Assembly (NCBI GenBank): GCA_031411495.1
Contig: JANOBD010000014.1
Location: 43,085-107,084, forward strand
From: JANOBD01 sp031411495
GTDB taxonomy: Bacteria > Planctomycetota > Phycisphaerae > Tepidisphaerales > Tepidisphaeraceae
Length of the DNA: 64,000 bases
Direction of reading: 5' to 3'
In this document: positions 61,828-64,000 of the stretch, in pieces
How the letters are laid out: every line of letters begins with the position of its first letter
How positions within the stretch are numbered: position 1 is the stretch's first letter
Position numbers and translations under genes: made by a program
The notes under the pieces: model-generated
What the model saw: only the letters and a program-made list of their open reading frames with translations
What the model was told of the DNA's origin: nothing
Databases searched by the model: none

Positions 61828-62961
61828 TTAGAATCCCGGCGCAAGGTACTTGAATTGACCACGAAGCATCGAGTCGATCGTCGATCGGTCGATGCTGATG
61901 TTCATGTTGCCGACGGAAACCTTGGTGCCCGCCTTGGATTGGGCGCTGCCGCCCAACATCGTTTCGAGCAGGCCTGGCTCGCGTTCATAGCGTACGACGC
62001 TGGGATTGGAGAGGCCGGCCTTGGTTGCGAGATCCGCCGTGACGTCGCTCAGGTAGCCGATCTTGTCGACGAGCCCGAGTTGCAGCGCCTGCTTCGCGGA
62101 GTAGATCTTGCCGTTGGCGACCTCGTCGATCTTCTCCTTGCTCAGCCCCGGTCGACCCTGGGCGATGCGGCTCTTAAAGACCGCGAATGCGTCGTTAAGA
62201 AGTGATTTAAAGTACGCTTCTTCGGTGGGGTTGAGTTCCTTCATCATCGAGCCGGCCGCCTTGAACGTCGCGCCGTCGGAGACGATCGTGCCGTCCTTCA
62301 CGCCGTACTTCTCGGCAAATTGCGAGAGGTCGTAGCGTTGGAAGAGGACGCCGATCGAGCCGGTGAGCGTGGTTTCCTGTGCGTAGATCCGGTCGGCGGC
62401 CATCGAGATGTAGTAGCCGCCGCTCGCGGTCAGAGAATCCATCGAAACGAAGATGGGGACGGACTTCTTGGCCTTGAACGCGCGCAGACGGTCGTAGATT
62501 TCATCAGACGGCGTGACACCGCCGCCCGGTGAATCAACCTCCAGAACCAGGCCCTTGACGTTTGCATCGTCCTGAACTTTTTCCAGCAGTTCCAGGAAAT
62601 GATCGCGCGTGACGTTGGTGATTTCGCCCTCGAACTTGAGGACGGCGATCTTCTGCTTGGCGTCGCCGGGCTGGATCGTCGTTTCAATGGCGCGGACGCC
62701 GGTCGACTTCTGTGAGCCGGTGAAGACGAGCGTCACCAGCAGCCAGAAGTTCAGCAACAGCGAGAGCCCGAAAATCGTCGTCATGAACGTGATCAGCAGC
62801 GCCTTGCCCAGCCCCCCGCCGCGCGGATTCGGCGGCATCATCATCATGGGCATCATGCCAGGCGGGGGCATCATTCCGGGCGGCATCTGCCGGCCGGGCG
62901 GCGGAACGGGTGCACCGCCTTGAAATACGGGGCCTTGGCCGGGGGGTGGTTGTGGGGTCAT
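61828..62961 (-). CDS. sppA: Signal peptide peptidase SppA (S49)
   Basis: The 377-residue membrane protease has a Pro/Met-rich cytoplasmic segment, one membrane helix at ~52-80, the SPGGGVT oxyanion region, catalytic Ser180 in SLTASGGYY and the Lys234 in TFKAAGS. It cleaves remnant signal peptides in the inner membrane. No ribosome site is seen; instead a GGATGA-word repeat ends 9 nt before the ATG (minus direction). Upstream is queF. Confidence 0.92.
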   Translation of the reverse strand: MTPQPPPGQGPVFQGGAPVPPPGRQMPPGMMPPPGMMPMMMMPPNPRGGGLGKALLITFMTTIFGLSLLLNFWLLVTLVFTGSQKSTGVRAIETTIQPGDAKQKIAVLKFEGEITNVTRDHFLELLEKVQDDANVKGLVLEVDSPGGGVTPSDEIYDRLRAFKAKKSVPIFVSMDSLTASGGYYISMAADRIYAQETTLTGSIGVLFQRYDLSQFAEKYGVKDGTIVSDGATFKAAGSMMKELNPTEEAYFKSLLNDAFAVFKSRIAQGRPGLSKEKIDEVANGKIYSAKQALQLGLVDKIGYLSDVTADLATKAGLSNPSVVRYEREPGLLETMLGGSAQSKAGTKVSVGNMNISIDRSTIDSMLRGQFKYLAPGF

Positions 62962-62970
62962 GTTGAGTAG

Positions 62971-63008
62971 GGATGAAGGATGAGGGATGAGGATGAAAGA
63001 GACGTCTC
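62971..63008. repeat. One-sided repeat and palindrome between queF and sppA
   Basis: The GGATGAAGGATGAGGGATGA word run seen in element B occurs at 62971-62990 and continues to 62998. A perfect palindrome GAGACGTCTC (62999-63008) follows. Only a weak complementary arm is seen (TCGTCC near 63012), which runs towards the end of queF. Confidence 0.6.
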
Positions 63009-63018
63009 GTCGTCCGAT

Positions 63019-63453
63019 TCAATTCCCCGCGCCCTGGTCCGATCCGTTCCTTTCGTGTTTGCACGTAATCACGCCGACGGTTCCGCCGCGCGCGTTGAAG
63101 TCGGCGATCACGGTCATGCGTGTGGGTTTCAGCGCGGCGACAAGGTCATCCAGAATCGTATTCGCGACGCCTTCGTAAAAGATGCCCTTGTTTCGGAACG
63201 CGAGGTAATAGAGCTTGAGGCTCTTCATCTCCACGCACTTTTGATCCGGCGTGTAGATGAGCGTGATCGTCGCGAAATCGGGTTGGCCCGTCACCGGGCA
63301 CATGCTGGTGAACTCGGGGAAGACGAACTTGATCTCGTAATCGCGCCCGGGCCGCGGATTCGCGAACGTGTCGAGGATCGTCGCCGGCGCTTCGATCTGC
63401 TGCGGCGTCAGGATGCTCTTGGCGCCAAGATGCTTGGGATTCAGGTCACTCAT
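63019..63453 (-). CDS. queF: NADPH-dependent 7-cyano-7-deazaguanine reductase
   Basis: The 144-residue enzyme has the QueF active site with Cys52 and Asp59 in SMCPVTGQPDF and the LKLYYLAFRNKGIFYEGVAN motif. It reduces preQ0 to preQ1 in queuosine synthesis for tRNA. This is the short unimodular form. GAGAAG lies near the ATG. It follows the exonuclease gene by 19 nt. Confidence 0.95.
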   Translation of the reverse strand: MSDLNPKHLGAKSILTPQQIEAPATILDTFANPRPGRDYEIKFVFPEFTSMCPVTGQPDFATITLIYTPDQKCVEMKSLKLYYLAFRNKGIFYEGVANTILDDLVAALKPTRMTVIADFNARGGTVGVITCKHERNGSDQGAGN

Positions 63454-63472
63454 CGGCGTCTTCTCATTCTCC

Positions 63473-64000
63473 TCAATCGATTAGATATACCGGCAGATCC
63501 AGCGCCGCCGATTCCACCCCATCGTACAGCGTTTCGATACGCGTCAAACCCACAATCCGGCCGAGTTCGAAGATGCGGCGTTCCTGGTGCAGCGTGCAGA
63601 ACGCACAAAGACTCGTGGAGCGGCGGTTGGTACGGATCTCCAACGGCACCACGATGCGCTCGGTGCGATTGTTCCGCGAATCGAGATAAACCATCCGAAT
63701 GTGATCGCGCCGGCGGACGGCATCTTCCAGGCCAACGGGCAGGTCGACCGCGAGTGACTCGCCGAAGAAACGGCACGCGCCGCCCTGCAGCGCGATCACG
63801 TCGGCCAGCGATAGATCATAACCGCCGCGCGACGCGAGGATCTGCTCGAAGACGTGTGCCGTGGTAATCGCATCCGCCAACGCCCGGTGAGCCGAGTCGA
63901 CGACGATGTTCAACCGTGCCGCCAGCTTCTGCAGCCCGTTCCCGCGCCGGCCGAACGTCTTGCGCGCGAGGCGGACGGTGTCGATGACTTTCGTGCAGTC
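63473..64000 (-). CDS. 3'-5' exonuclease (DnaQ type) with C-terminal WYL-like domain, 5' end outside window
   Basis: The frame is open through 64000, so the N-terminus is missing. The visible part starts with the end of a DnaQ-type exonuclease (VIDTVRLARKTFGRRGNGLQ, then HRALADAITTAHVFEQIL with the third conserved motif HxAxxDA). A linker then leads to a WYL-like beta-barrel (HIRMVYLDSRNNRTERIVVP, LCAFCTLHQERRIFELGRIV). The WYL domain often binds DNA, RNA or ligands. It may proofread or degrade nucleic acid with ligand control. A TTG at 63913 would give a fragment and is not the true start. Confidence 0.78.
   Translation of the reverse strand, partial: DCTKVIDTVRLARKTFGRRGNGLQKLAARLNIVVDSAHRALADAITTAHVFEQILASRGGYDLSLADVIALQGGACRFFGESLAVDLPVGLEDAVRRRDHIRMVYLDSRNNRTERIVVPLEIRTNRRSTSLCAFCTLHQERRIFELGRIVGLTRIETLYDGVESAALDLPVYLID

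Overview
The window is GC-rich bacterial chromosome, most likely from a Planctomycetota of the Phycisphaerae/Tepidisphaeraceae type. The evidence is two proteins with C-terminal PEP-CTERM tails, two secreted proteins with the planctomycete-type N-terminal 'LESRKLLS / LELRRMLA' segment, a dockerin on a sugar dehydrogenase, a squalene-cyclase-like/DUF4159 protein, and autotransporter-type beta-strand repeats. No phage, insertion sequence, CRISPR array or rRNA was seen. Species assignment is inference only.

Layout. 1-3862 (minus) is the N-terminal ~1287 codons of a giant AsmA-like envelope protein cut by the window edge. 4121-6628 (plus) is a GDP-mannose 3,5-epimerase-like enzyme and a glycosyltransferase (surface polysaccharide), then a small membrane protein. 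7111-11061 (minus) is a flagellar block: a small hypothetical gene, an unusually long fliD, and fliS. 11353-14697 (minus) is a beta-strand-repeat PEP-CTERM surface protein. 15512-16792 (plus) is a class III aminotransferase. 17059-19329 (minus) is a secreted calpain-type protease with RTX repeats. 19676-20833 holds two small minus-strand genes. 20868-31249 (minus) is a double oligopeptide ABC transporter: two binding proteins and two permease pairs but only one OppD/OppF ATPase pair. 31317-38821 holds a secreted alpha-helical protein, the redox repressor Rex, a choice-of-anchor protein, an M20 amidohydrolase, a lipoprotein hydrolase and a methyltransferase. 38920-42382 (minus) is the translation/secretion operon tRNA-Thr, tuf, rpmG, tRNA-Trp, secE, nusG, with a good sigma-70 promoter and a terminator directly after nusG. 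42459-47621 holds a D-2-hydroxyacid dehydrogenase, a dockerin-bearing glucose/sorbosone dehydrogenase, a sugar isomerase/epimerase, a hypothetical gene and an SRPBCC protein. 47644-51834 (minus) is pgi, a CBM20-esterase and mgtE. 51953-53296 (plus) is a GNAT, HTH and DinB cluster. 53430-64000 holds a fucose-isomerase-like enzyme, a PEP-CTERM protein, thrC, dapB, a DUF4159 protein, sppA, queF and a truncated exonuclease-WYL protein.

The most unusual signal is in the gaps, not the genes. At least five intergenic spaces (5142-5382, 40333-40402, 40583-40658, 41871-41977, 57919-58164) are almost filled by nested imperfect inverted repeats. Each has outer arms built from short iterated words, each has different words, and each has a palindrome or short hairpin at or near the centre. 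A one-sided version lies before sppA (62971-63008). They sit within a few bases of stop and start codons and occur three times inside the tuf-rpmG-secE operon.
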